Origin: Mytilisepta virgata | Lineage: Eukaryota; Mollusca; Bivalvia; Mytilida; Mytilidae | Direction of reading: 5' to 3' | Assembly (NCBI GenBank): GCA_028015205.1 | Contig: CM051518.1 | Coordinates: forward strand, 31,896,001 to 31,960,000 | DNA length: 64,000 nucleotides | Shown: positions 26,516 to 37,700 of the stretch, piece after piece | How positions within the stretch are numbered: position 1 is the first letter of the stretch | Layout of the letters: every line of letters starts with the position of its first letter | The notes under the pieces: model-generated | Database searches by the model: none | What the model saw: the letters and a program-made list of their open reading frames with translations, nothing else | Told to the model about the DNA's origin: nothing | Program-made: the position numbers and the translations under genes

Positions 26516-26528
26516 TACTTAAGATATT

Positions 26529-27640
26529 AAACTACAGGCTATCAAGAGTGTGTATTGCTCACCTGGATTTAACATGTCCACCTTCAGTAGGACTGAAAAT
26601 TCATCTCGGCTGGTTTTTCCCACAAGTACAATGTTAAACAAATTTAGGGTGTGATGGCCATCTTAGTTGACATTCAAGGTTATAAAACACAATTCTGAAA
26701 GAGGACCATTGCTGCCAAGTCTGGTTCCAATTGGCTTAGTGGTTTAAGACAAGAAGATTATTTTTAATGAATTTTCCCCTAGTGTCCTAAGTTAAACTAA
26801 GTTCAGGTGTGACTGCCATCTTTGTTGACATTCCGGGTCATGGGACATAATTCTGAAAGCGGATCACCTAAGGACAATTTCTGCCAACTTTGGTTCCAAT
26901 TGGCTTAGTGGTTTCAGACAAGAAGATTATTTAATGAATTTTCCCCTAGTGTCCTATGTTAAACTAATTTCAGCTGTGACAGCCATCTTTGTTGACATTA
27001 CGGGTCATCAGACATAATCCTGAAAGAGGACCACCTAAGGACCATTTCTGCCAAGTTTCAGGGAAGAATTTTTGGAAATTTCAGCCAATCAGAGTGCATG
27101 AATGATGATTGACCCTGACAGCCATCTTGAATTTTGGATCGGCACCAAAAACATCCATTTTGTTAAGGACCATTATCTGATCATTCAGGGATAATATTAC
27201 GTCCATCTGTCAAACAGTTTCTGACAAGAAGATGTTTGTATGCATTTCATATAGGATCGTATGTTAAATCTGTCCTGTGGTGGAGGCCATCTTTGATTTC
27301 AGATCGGTGCACAAAACAACAATGTAGAGGACCATGTAAGGATCATTCCTGCAATATAACAATTCAATGGCTTTTGTAGGTCCAGAGAAGAAGATTTTTT
27401 TTTTAATTTCAGCCAATCAGAGTGCATAAATAGCCCTGGCAGCCATGTTGAATTTTGGATCAGAACCAAAAACATATATTTTGTAGAGGACCATCCAATG
27501 AACATCCCCACCAAGTTTTGTTTCACTTGGCCATGGGGTTTTGGAGAAGAAGATTAAAATGTGAAAAGTTAACGGGCAGACAACGGACGCAAAGTGATGG
27601 CAAAAGCTCACCATGGCTTTAACCAGGTGAGCTAAAAAAA
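26529..27640 (-). mobile_element. Family A element
   Basis: Degenerate left end ACTACAGGCTATCAAGAG, then GCTCACCTGG. Right end AACGGACGCAAAGTG, then CATGGCTTTAACCAGGTGAGCTAAAAAA. It has 160-bp cores on the left and the longer 'GACCATTATCTGATCATTCAGG' unit on the right, as in the 10.6-12.4 kb copy. Confidence 0.75.
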
Positions 27641-28529
27641 TTCATGGTGCCACCAGCCAACAGACAGAATCGTGGACAAAAATAACATAAAAGAACACAA
27701 AACAAGATGAAGACAAGTCAGGATTGTCTGACTTGGTATAGATACTGAACAGTGATCGTGTTAAACCAGTTTTATGGGTATCCAAACCTACCCTTTATCC
27801 ATCCTGACACTCTGGTGTATAAAACATGCATGTATGGATGGAATAAATTGTCAAAATATACAAAACAAACACTTTGGATTATTAACTGTTTCCCAAAAAA
27901 TATTTATCAAAATTCACAAAATTCCAAACACTGTCAGAGTGTACTTTGGCATCCAATCAAAATATTGTGACTCTTTGTTCCCTCTTTAATGATCACATGG
28001 GACACATTGCCCAATCACAAATTTAGTTATTTTGGCATACTAAGTACTGCAAAAAACAAAGTTTCAAATTTTTGGCCATGACTGACTGACCATTATAATA
28101 ATTTTTTTTTGTCTTAATTTCTTCTATAATTCAGGTAACAATGCCATTTCTTCTTATAATAATGTCATAGTTTGATTGTATTGAAAACATTGATGGCTTT
28201 CTGACATCACAACTGAAGTCGGCCAAAGAAATTTCACTTTCCCACCTTTCTATATGAAAAAAATTGTACTTTATGTAAGAAATGATTGGGGTATCTTCAA
28301 TTCACGTGTAAAATTCTATATCATTTAGCTGTCAAATTAGATCTTTCATAATGATTCATGTAAGAACCTTTAACATTCTTTATTGAGAATTATTATAATT
28401 CAAATAAACAAAAAATACTTAAATACTTTTAAACAATTCCGTCAAAGCTAGACTTCTTAGTCATGGGGCTATTAAAACTATTTAAAAGAATAATAACTTT
28501 ACATAGAGATAAAAAAATAATTTTACTGG
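27641..28529. other. Downstream flank of the phosphatase gene
   Basis: AT-rich unique sequence with a perfect 8-bp hairpin CAAGTCAG/CTGACTTG at about 27713-27735. No gene seen. Confidence 0.4.
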
Positions 28530-28535
28530 TTTATT
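28530..28535 (-). terminator. Candidate polyadenylation signal of CDKN3
   Basis: AATAAA on the minus strand about 135 bases beyond the stop codon. A second one is near 28380. The cleavage site is not known. Confidence 0.4.
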
Positions 28536-28669
28536 TTCTTCCAAGCAATATACAAAACATAGATCTAAGCATTATAAGCAGTTTACTTGTTTCTGTTACT
28601 AGTATCATATAAATAATTAACAAAGTTACACTAAATCTAAAATTAATTAATCTACTGAGTTATTCAATA

Positions 28670-28759
28670 TCATCTGGACAATGATCTTTTTGACTCCTCT
28701 TCTGTCTTCCCTTCAAAATCTCCTATCTGTTGTTGAAGTTCATGAAGACAATTATATTG
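28670..28759 (-). CDS. CDKN3: CDKN3 terminal coding exon 7
   Basis: Acceptor CTATTTCAG, residues 198-226 (QYNCLHEL at its start), stop TGA at 28672-28670. It ends in SLSR, like the SVSR end of the human protein. Confidence 0.9.
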   Translation of the reverse strand, partial: QYNCLHELQQQIGDFEGKTEEESKRSLSR

Positions 28760-31700
28760 CTGAAATAGAGAATTTTTTAACATTACAATCTAGAAAGGGA
28801 GTTAAAACAACATTTCTGCTCTGCAATAAAACATTGATCTACCACATACTATAGTTTTAAAACTGAAAGGTTCCAGACAGATATGTGGACCAGTCTATAT
28901 ATTATAGATAAAAGGTAAGTAACAATTTGCAATTGCATGAGGCAGCTGGTGTTAACCTGCATATCAGATTGATGTAAATGAACAATTGACAAGGGTCAGT
29001 GAGTTGCTGAATGGAAATACACAAACCAAATGCAAAAATGACCAAAAAAAAAAAAAAAAAAAAAAAACAAAAACAATTAAGAGCTTTGCGAAGTGGAGCA
29101 TGATACCACCACAAACATGTTGACAGGTGAACAGTCAAAGTTTGGAGACAATATAATTTTATGGATATTATAATATACATTACATAGTAAAATTACGTAC
29201 CACAAAACCAGATGAAAATAAAACAAGAGGCTGTCGAATGACAGCAAACCGGATTTTCCTGGATAGAAATGATGTTTGCAAATCTGGACTCCCAAACAGG
29301 ATGAAGTAAAGAAATATAAATGAATTTTTGTAGGGTTTTGTAGGGTTCAGAAATGGAAAGGCAAAAATCAATCTTGACCTCCTATTTATAGTAAGTGACA
29401 AATATTGGAATTTTTGAGAGTATATAAGTACACACACATTTGTTAAGCAGGGGTTGGTAGGCAGAAATCATGAAGTCAATAATGAAAGAAATACGCCAAT
29501 GAGATTATAACCTTATTTTATATGAATCCAAAGAATCTTGTGGTCACTCCAATAACTTTCCAGATTCCCACTTTCAAACAGTTGTTGTCTTGTAATGTAT
29601 GTACGGTCGATAGAAGAATGATAGTCTGTGGTTTCATCGTAATGAGCTTGGCCTAAATCAAGTGCATGCATTGTACTTTCAAGTTTTTTCAACTGCTCAT
29701 TTTGTTTGAACTGGTCAATATTGATATCTCCATGAAGAACTGTGGAATAATTGGGTGTCACGACAGAATGTATTGTATCACAAATGTTGTAACTTGACAA
29801 CAACAAATGACCTTTGCATGGAAACGACGACTTGAACTGTTTTTTTTCAATTTTTTAGAACCATAACTCCTGAACGGTGAAAGTGAAAATCGTCAATATT
29901 GGAATGGTGAAAATGGAAATCGTCAATATCGAACTTGACCTCCATTTTGTCATCAGTAAGAACATATTAAAATTTGAAAAGCTTTGGTTGAACAGTTCAT
30001 AAGTTATCACACGGACACCACTGGGAAAGCCATTTTTCAATCTTTCAAGAACCATAACTCCTGAACGGTGAAAGTGAAAATCGTCAATATCAAACTTGAC
30101 CTCCATTTTGTCATCAGTAACAACATATTAAAATTTGAAAAGCTTTGGTTGAACAGTTCATAAGTTATCACACGGACACCACTGGAAAAGCCATTTTTCA
30201 ATCTTTCAAGAACCATAACTCTTGAACGGTGAAAGTGAAAATCGGCAATATCGAACTTGACCTCCATTTTGTCATCAGTAACAACATATTAAAATTTTGA
30301 AAAGCTTTGGTTGAACAGTTCATAAGTTATCACACGGACACCACTGGGAAAGCCATTTTTCAATCTTTCAAGAACCATAACTCCTGAACGGTGAAAGTGA
30401 AAATCATCAATATCGAACTTGACCTCCATTTTGTCATCAGTAACAACATATTAAAATTTGAAAAGCTTTGGTTGAACAGTTCATAAGTTATCACACGGAC
30501 ACTACTGGAAAAGCCATTTTTCAATCTTTCAAGAACCATAACTCTTGAACGGTGAAAGTGAAAATCGTCAATATCGAACTTGACCTCCATTTTGTCATCA
30601 GTAACAACATATTAAAATTTGAAAAGCTTTGGTTGAACAGTTCATAAGTTATTGCACGGACACTGTTTGGCAGCCGCCCGTCCGCCCGCCCGCCCGCCCG
30701 CCCGTCCGCCCGGCCGCCCGCCCGCCGTACATCACCAATTTAATAACCGATATTTTCCTATGAAAATCCGGTTAAAAATTAACCCCTTATATCTCGAAAA
30801 CCATAAAATAGGAAATATCTACTGACAGACTATGGAAAACACTCATCAACATGAATTAAAAGAAAATGGCTCCATGGGGAACAATTTTTTTTTAGGTTTC
30901 CTCCAAAATTGGTAATTTCAACTCATTTCATCCCTTGTATCTCAGAAATGATAAAATAAACTAGAGGCTCTCAAGAGCCTGTATCGCTCACCTGGATTTA
31001 ACTTTTCCACCTTCAGCAGGACTGAAAATTTAAGTGTAACAGTTAGCTTGGCTGGTTTTCCCATCAGATACAATGTTAAACAAAGTTACGCTGTGGTGGC
31101 CATCTTAGTTGACATTCAAGGTTATCAAACACATTTCTAAAAGAGGACCATTGCTGCCAGTAGTCTGGTTCCAACTGGCCAAGTTTAAGGTATGATGATC
31201 TGCAAATTAAATTTTCCCATAGGGTCCTATATTAAACTAAGTTCAGCTTTAAGTTAAGCTTTGGTGGCCATGTTGATTGACAGGCCAGGTCAGCGGCTAC
31301 AATTCTGAAAGAGGACCATCTAAAGATCATTGCTGCTAACTTTGGTTCCAATTGGCTCAGTAGTTTAAAAAAAATTTTTTTTTAATCAATTCCACATAGG
31401 GTCTAATGTTAAACTACGTTGGGCTGTGGCTGCCATCTTGGTAGACAGTCGAGGTCATTGGACAAATTTCTGAAAGAGGACCATCTAAGGACCATTGCTG
31501 CCAAGTCTTGTTCCAATTGGCTCAGTGGTTTCAGACAAGAAGATTATTAAAAAAGACTTTTCCCATAGTGTTCTATGTTAAACAAAGTTTGGCTGTGGCG
31601 GCCATCTTGGTTGACATTCCGGGTCATCGGACCCAATTCTGACATTGGACCATCTAAGGACCATTGCTGCCAAGTCTGGTTCCGATTGGCTCAGTAGTTT

Positions 31701-34700
31701 CAGACAAGAAGATTTTTTAATGAATTTTCCCATAGGATCCTATGTTAACCTATGTATGGCTGAAGCAGCCATCTTGGTTGACAGTCCAGGTCATTGAACA
31801 CAATTTCTGAAAGAGGACCATTGCTGCCAAGTCTTGTCCCAATTGGCCCAGTTGTTTCAGACAAGAAGATTTTTAAATGAATTCCACATAGGGTCCTAAT
31901 TGTTGAGTTTTTTTATATCAGCCAATCAGAAACAAGAACTGTCCATGGTGGCCATATTTGTATTTCGATCAGGACAAAATGAGGAAACGTTGTAAAGAAC
32001 CTTCCATAGATGCTTCCTGTCAAGTTTCGTTCCATTTGGCCCAGTAGTTCCACAGAAATTTTTTTTATTTTAATCAACCAATGAGAAACAAGCTTTTTCC
32101 ATATCGGCCATGTTTGTTGCCCGATCAGGACGAAATGAGGAAACTTTGTAAACAACCTCCCATAGATGCTTCCTGTCAAGTTTAGTTCCATTTAGCCAAG
32201 CGATTTCAGAGGAGAAGATTTTTTATATCAGCCAATCAGAAACAAGAACTGCCCATTACGGCCAAATTTGTACTCCGATCAGAACAAAATTAGGAAACAT
32301 TATAAAGGACCCCCCATATGCTTCCTGTCAAGTTTTGTTCCATTTGCCCTAGCAGTTTCAGAGGAGAAAATTTTTATAAAACTCCACCAATCAGAAACAA
32401 CAATTGCCCATGGTGGCCATGTTTGTTGTCCAATCGGGACGAAATGAGCAATCTTTATAAAGGACCTCACATAGATGCTTCCTGCCAAGTTAATTCCATT
32501 TGGCCCAGTGGTTTCAGGAGAAGATTTTTTTATATCAGACAATCAGAAACAAAAACTACTCATGGCGGCCATAAAATAAAATTGAATGAAAAATACTTTT
32601 TTTAAGATGTCCTGCAAAATGGCTAATTTTGACTCCTTTAAGTCCTTATATTGACTATGGTAACTTTTTACTGCATTTTTTTTTTTTATGACAAATCATT
32701 TAGAAAAATCATCAAAATTGGATAAAAGTTAAAAAAAAATTTGGAAAATTAAGGTGTGTCCCTTTTTCCGCCCCTTATATGGTAAGAGATGGTGAAAAGG
32801 GGAACATAAAAAGACTTTTTCCATTTTCATCAAGGAACATTAAAAAACAAAAATTGAGATAAAGATTTTAAAAGTTACACAAAACTTTTCAAAAAACCCT
32901 TATTGACCCCTAGAAAGAAACTAGAGGCTCTCAAGAGCCTGTGTCGCTCACCTGTATCTAATGTGATTTTGGAAATTATGTAAAATTATATAATGATTGA
33001 GACCAAGATTGGTTTAATTTGACACAGTATTTAAAATTAAAAACAGGTCATCTTAGTGTAGTCTTACAATAGCTACTGAAGACATCTTATCATTATTATT
33101 TTTGAATATGTGGTCAAGTTGTGACCATTCAGAATTTTTTTTACAATTTTCTGATAGACTTCTAAACACCTTGGATGATGGATCGGCAACAAAGTAACAA
33201 CACTTGGTCAGCACCTCATAAGGAACATTCATGCTATGTTTTGTTACATTCCATTCAGTGGTTCTCTAAAAGAAGTCATTTGTATGCATTTCCCATAGGG
33301 TCCAATGTTAAACTTAGTCCCCTGCTGGCGGCCATCTTGGATGATGGATCGGCTACAAAGTAACAACACTTGGTCAGCACCTCATAAGGAACATTCATGC
33401 CAGATTTAGTTTCATTCCATTCAGTGGTTCTCTAAAAGAAGTCATTTGTATGCATTTCCCATAGGGTCCTATGTTAAACTAAGTTCCCCGCTGGCGGCCA
33501 TCTTGGATGATGGATCAGCTACAAAGTAACAACACTTGGTCAGCACTTCATAAGGAATATTCATGCCATGTTTGGTTTCATTCCATTAAGTGGGTCACTA
33601 AAAGAAGTCATTTGTATGCATTTCCCATAGGGTTCTATGTTAAACTAGGTCCCCCGCTGGCAGCCATCTTGGATTATGGATTGGCTACAAAGTAACAACA
33701 CTTGGTCAGCACCTCATAAGGAACATTCATGCCATGTTTGGTTTCATTCCATTCAACGGTTCTCTAAAAGAAGCATTTGTATGCATTTCCCATAGGGTCC
33801 TATGTTAAACTAAGTCCCCCTCTGGCGGCCATCTTGGATGATGGATCGGCTACAAAGTAACAACACTTGGTCAGCACCTTATAAGGGTTCATTCATGCCA
33901 GATTTAGTTTCATTCCATTTAGTGGTTCTCTAAAAGAAGTCATTTGTATGCATTTCCCATAGGGTCCTATGTTAAACTAAGTTCCCGCTGGCGGCCATCT
34001 TGGATGATGGATCAGCTACAAAGTAACAACACTTGGTCAGCACTTCATAAGGAATATTCATGCCATGTTTGGTTTCATTCCATTAAGTGGGTCACTAAAA
34101 GAAGTCATTTGTATGCATTTCCCATAGGGTTCTATGTTAAACTAAGTCCCCCGCTGGTGGCCATCTTGGATTATGGATCGGCTACAAAGTAACAACACTT
34201 GGTCAGCACCTCATAAGGAACATTCATGCCATGTTTGGTTTCATTCCATTCAATGGTTCTCTAAAAGAAGTCATTTGTATGCATTTCCCATAGGGTCCTA
34301 TGTTAAACTAAGTTCCCCGCTGGCAGCCATCTTGGATGATGGATCGGCTACAAAGTAACAACACTTGGTCAGCACCTCATAAGGAACATTCATGCCAGAT
34401 TTAGTTTCATTCCATTCAGTGGTTCTCTAAAAGAAGTCATTTGTATGCATTTCCCATAGGGTCCTATGTTAAACTAAGTTCCCCGCTGGCGGCCATCTTG
34501 GATGATGGATCGGCTACAAAGTAACAATACTTGGTCAGCACCTCATAAGGAACATTCATGCCAGATTTAGTTTCATTCCATTCAGTGGTTCTCTAAACAA
34601 GAAGATTTTTGAAATTTCAGCCAATCAGAACACATTATTGGGCCTGGCAGCCATGTTGAATATTCGATCAGCACCAAAATTACAAATTCTGTAAAGGACC

Positions 34701-37700
34701 TTCACAGGAACATTGCTGCCAAGTTTGGTTCCATTTGGTTCAGTGGTTTTTTAGAAGAAGATTGAAATGTGAAAAGTTAACGGACGGACGACGGACGCAA
34801 AGTGATGGCAAAAGCTCACCCTGGCTTTTAGCCAGGTGAGCTAAAAAAACGCAAGGGGTCAGATTTCCATAAATAATCTCAACATCTATTTCTTTTTGGA
34901 TGATCATTGTGGTAAATGAATAAATTCAATAGATAAATAGTAAATGAAAGGAAACCTAACTGTCTACAGACGCGGATACCACCTTTGCATTCGACAGGCT
35001 TAAACCATAATATGACTGCAAATGCTCGAAAAAAAGATGTTAACAGTTCAAAATCTCATCAATGACTTTTGTTATACCTTGAAAGAAGGAACTATTACTT
35101 CAATGAATATAGTCAAGCTGAAAGTTTTTGTGAATTAGAATTTCTGTACAAGCTATTAAGAACATAAACTCCCTTCTAGGCTTATTTGCCAGGCTTGACT
35201 GTAATAAAACTTAAATACCTTTACTGACTGTACTGCCCCAGGACCTCGTAGTGCTCTCAATGTATCAATTGCTTTATCTGCATCTACTGAAGGATCAAGC
35301 TTCATCATCAATGCTGCTGCAACTACAAATGAAAATTAAATATTTAAAACCATTTTGTACTGTCAACAGAAGTAATTCAAAGACATAAAAACATCAGAAT
35401 AATGGCTATTTGTTTTCAGATTCTGACTTTATTAGGTTTGTTATTGGATGAACCCATGTAACAAGCCATATGACAAACAAAATGTATTCAGTATTAAGAA
35501 ATAATTGCAATTTATCTTTTTATTGGTAGTGTTTTGTATGTTTCATGGCTTCGCTATTCTTTTGTTAATATTTAATGAATTAAGGACTGAAATTTTGCAA
35601 AGAATAAAAAAGAAATCTTTTTAGGGGATTTAATCTTGTAGTAAGTTGTACAGTTCCAAGAAGGACCATTTCATTCATTAAACTGGTAGGGATGACCACA
35701 GAAAACTGATGTTGCTGTATAGCAACATGACATTCACCCTCCACATTAAAATGATAATTTCATTATCAATGCTAGTTCATGATACTGACATAATCAGCCT
35801 TAAGGATCTAAGGAAATTCACATAAATTACTTACAAAGTGTTTTCTATTAGTTGCATTAAATTATTTTATTGACAATCAGAATGTAGGGATTATACGTCA
35901 TCTGTTTTAAAATAATAACATTAAGTTTTATCAAAAAAATACAATTAGATAATTGTTACATTCCTGTTGTGTTAACAAGTTTTGAATGCATTACAAAATC
36001 ATTAAAAAGTATTTATAGCATGCTTGTATAAAAAGATGCTTAAATTTCTTATTTTATGGTATGTAGACTATAAGCATAATGTTTCTGTTACAGAAAAACT
36101 GTTGCACTGATTTCATTTAATCGTCTGAAATTGTCTTCAATACCAACCAGTAGTTCTAAAATACTGAATTTCTTCAAACTGAGAGGATTGTTTAGGTTTA
36201 AAGATTTTTTTTTTCAATTGTGGTCTGTAATTAGAGGGAGTTGGGATTGAGCTACAATGTGAAGGTGACTGTATAACAGATTACAATATGGATCAGAGCT
36301 TAGTTTGGTATATAAATGAAAGTGATCCAGTTAAATAAATCACTGCTTTATATAATTCTATTTTATGGCTGTACTGAACTCCTTCCATCATATCAAATTT
36401 ATCAAAGACATTTCCATTTGAAATGTACATGTAGGTCAAAGTAGTATCATCAGTTTTTTTTATAAAATCTTATCACTATGACTTGTCATAATTGTGACAT
36501 CAGTGTGTTTTATTTAATTACAAAATATTGCCTTGAGTATGATTATCATACTGTTAATTGAACATATTACCCACCCATTCATGGTATGGATTGTATCAGT
36601 GACCTCACATTGCGCCTATCATTACTTCAATGTTCAGGTTTCATCAGGACTTTTTCCCGGGAGAAATCATCATCAGAGGCCATCTTGTTATATATTTAAA
36701 CTTTATATGTATATTTTAATAGTTTTATGACACTTATGTGATAAGATAAACATGTCATTAGAATATCCCGTTGTGTATGTATGTATGGAAGTTTATTGTT
36801 TCAAAATTTCACACTTTCTTTGTAGTTTTATGGTTTTCCTGTTGTACTGTGATTAGTAGGATCGCTTCTTTTTAGGGACATGGATATCCAGTAAATGTTA
36901 AGATAGATTACAAATGTACATAACTATTCATTCTTTTCTGTCTCATTCTGCATGGACAGATTACATCTTCATGATCGTTGTATCATTAGTATAAACATGT
37001 TAGGGAGGAAATAAGCTTTTGGAATTTTTGTATGTTTTTCCTTCTTCCAATAGAAAGTATTATCATCAATTTCTTTGTTTTCTTTCATTTTGTATAAAAT
37101 AAAATTAATCATTTGTCTAGTACCAGCTATGTTTATTTTGTGTAATAGGCCCTTCTGTTTTGAATAACACTTGTATTGTTCTTATCAGCTTTATGAATGC
37201 AAATAGATGTGTCATTTTTAAGAATTTTTATGCATTTTTGTTCCTGTTTTGACAGATTGTATAGATCTATTTATTGCTTTATATTTATTTAGTTCAATCT
37301 TGGTATAGAAAATATATTTTTCTATTGGATTATCACCTATAACAGGTATTTTGAATTTAGACTTTATTTTAAATGGATGAATGGTAACTTTATTTTCCTT
37401 ATTATTTAGCTTTGATGGGATGAATTGGAGACCTTTAGCTAATACACATATTTCAGTCTCATTAATTTTCCTTTTTGACCAATTACTGGTAAGTACAAAA
37501 TCTTTAGTCATTTCAATTTTCTTTGAGGCGATATTTTTGTACGATTTTAAGTTTATGGTTAATATGTTTTTGTTTGATTTCTTATTGTTTTTATATCTTC
37601 TGGTTTGACCCATGATTATCAATGGTGTCAATGTATATAATATTACTCAGGAAGTTGTCTTTATATGTTATTCTAATCTATCTGGTGTTATTTTTACTAC

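Larger units (their letters stand above)
29222..30775 (-). mobile_element. Helentron-like element with endonuclease remnant (family G)
   Basis: Read on the minus strand, the 5' end begins AACCGGATTTTC near 30775. Just inside the 3' end is its inverted copy GAAAATCCGGTT, followed by the hairpin GCTGTC-ATTC-GACAGC (29230-29245), CTCTTG and T residues. Between them are a (CCCG)n tract, five 161-bp tandem units and, 290 bases from the 3' end, a degraded endonuclease coding segment on the same strand. This is the layout known for Helentron and HINE rolling-circle elements. It is inserted in CDKN3 intron 6. Confidence 0.65.

Noticed and set aside
29855..30590. Repeated minus-strand frames of 76-83 codons
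   Set aside because: They are produced by the 161-bp tandem repeat.
33175..34358. Several 61-82 codon plus-strand frames with similar peptides
   Set aside because: They are the same frame repeated by the 166-bp tandem array and have no start, splice or domain support.
33171..34600. CRISPR-like regular repeat
   Set aside because: Units are 166 bp with no short repeat/spacer structure, in a eukaryotic intron; it is a tandem satellite-like array.
37381..37608. Plus-strand hydrophobic frame in CDKN3 intron 5
   Set aside because: Shadow of the Lys/Asn-rich retroelement relic on the other strand.
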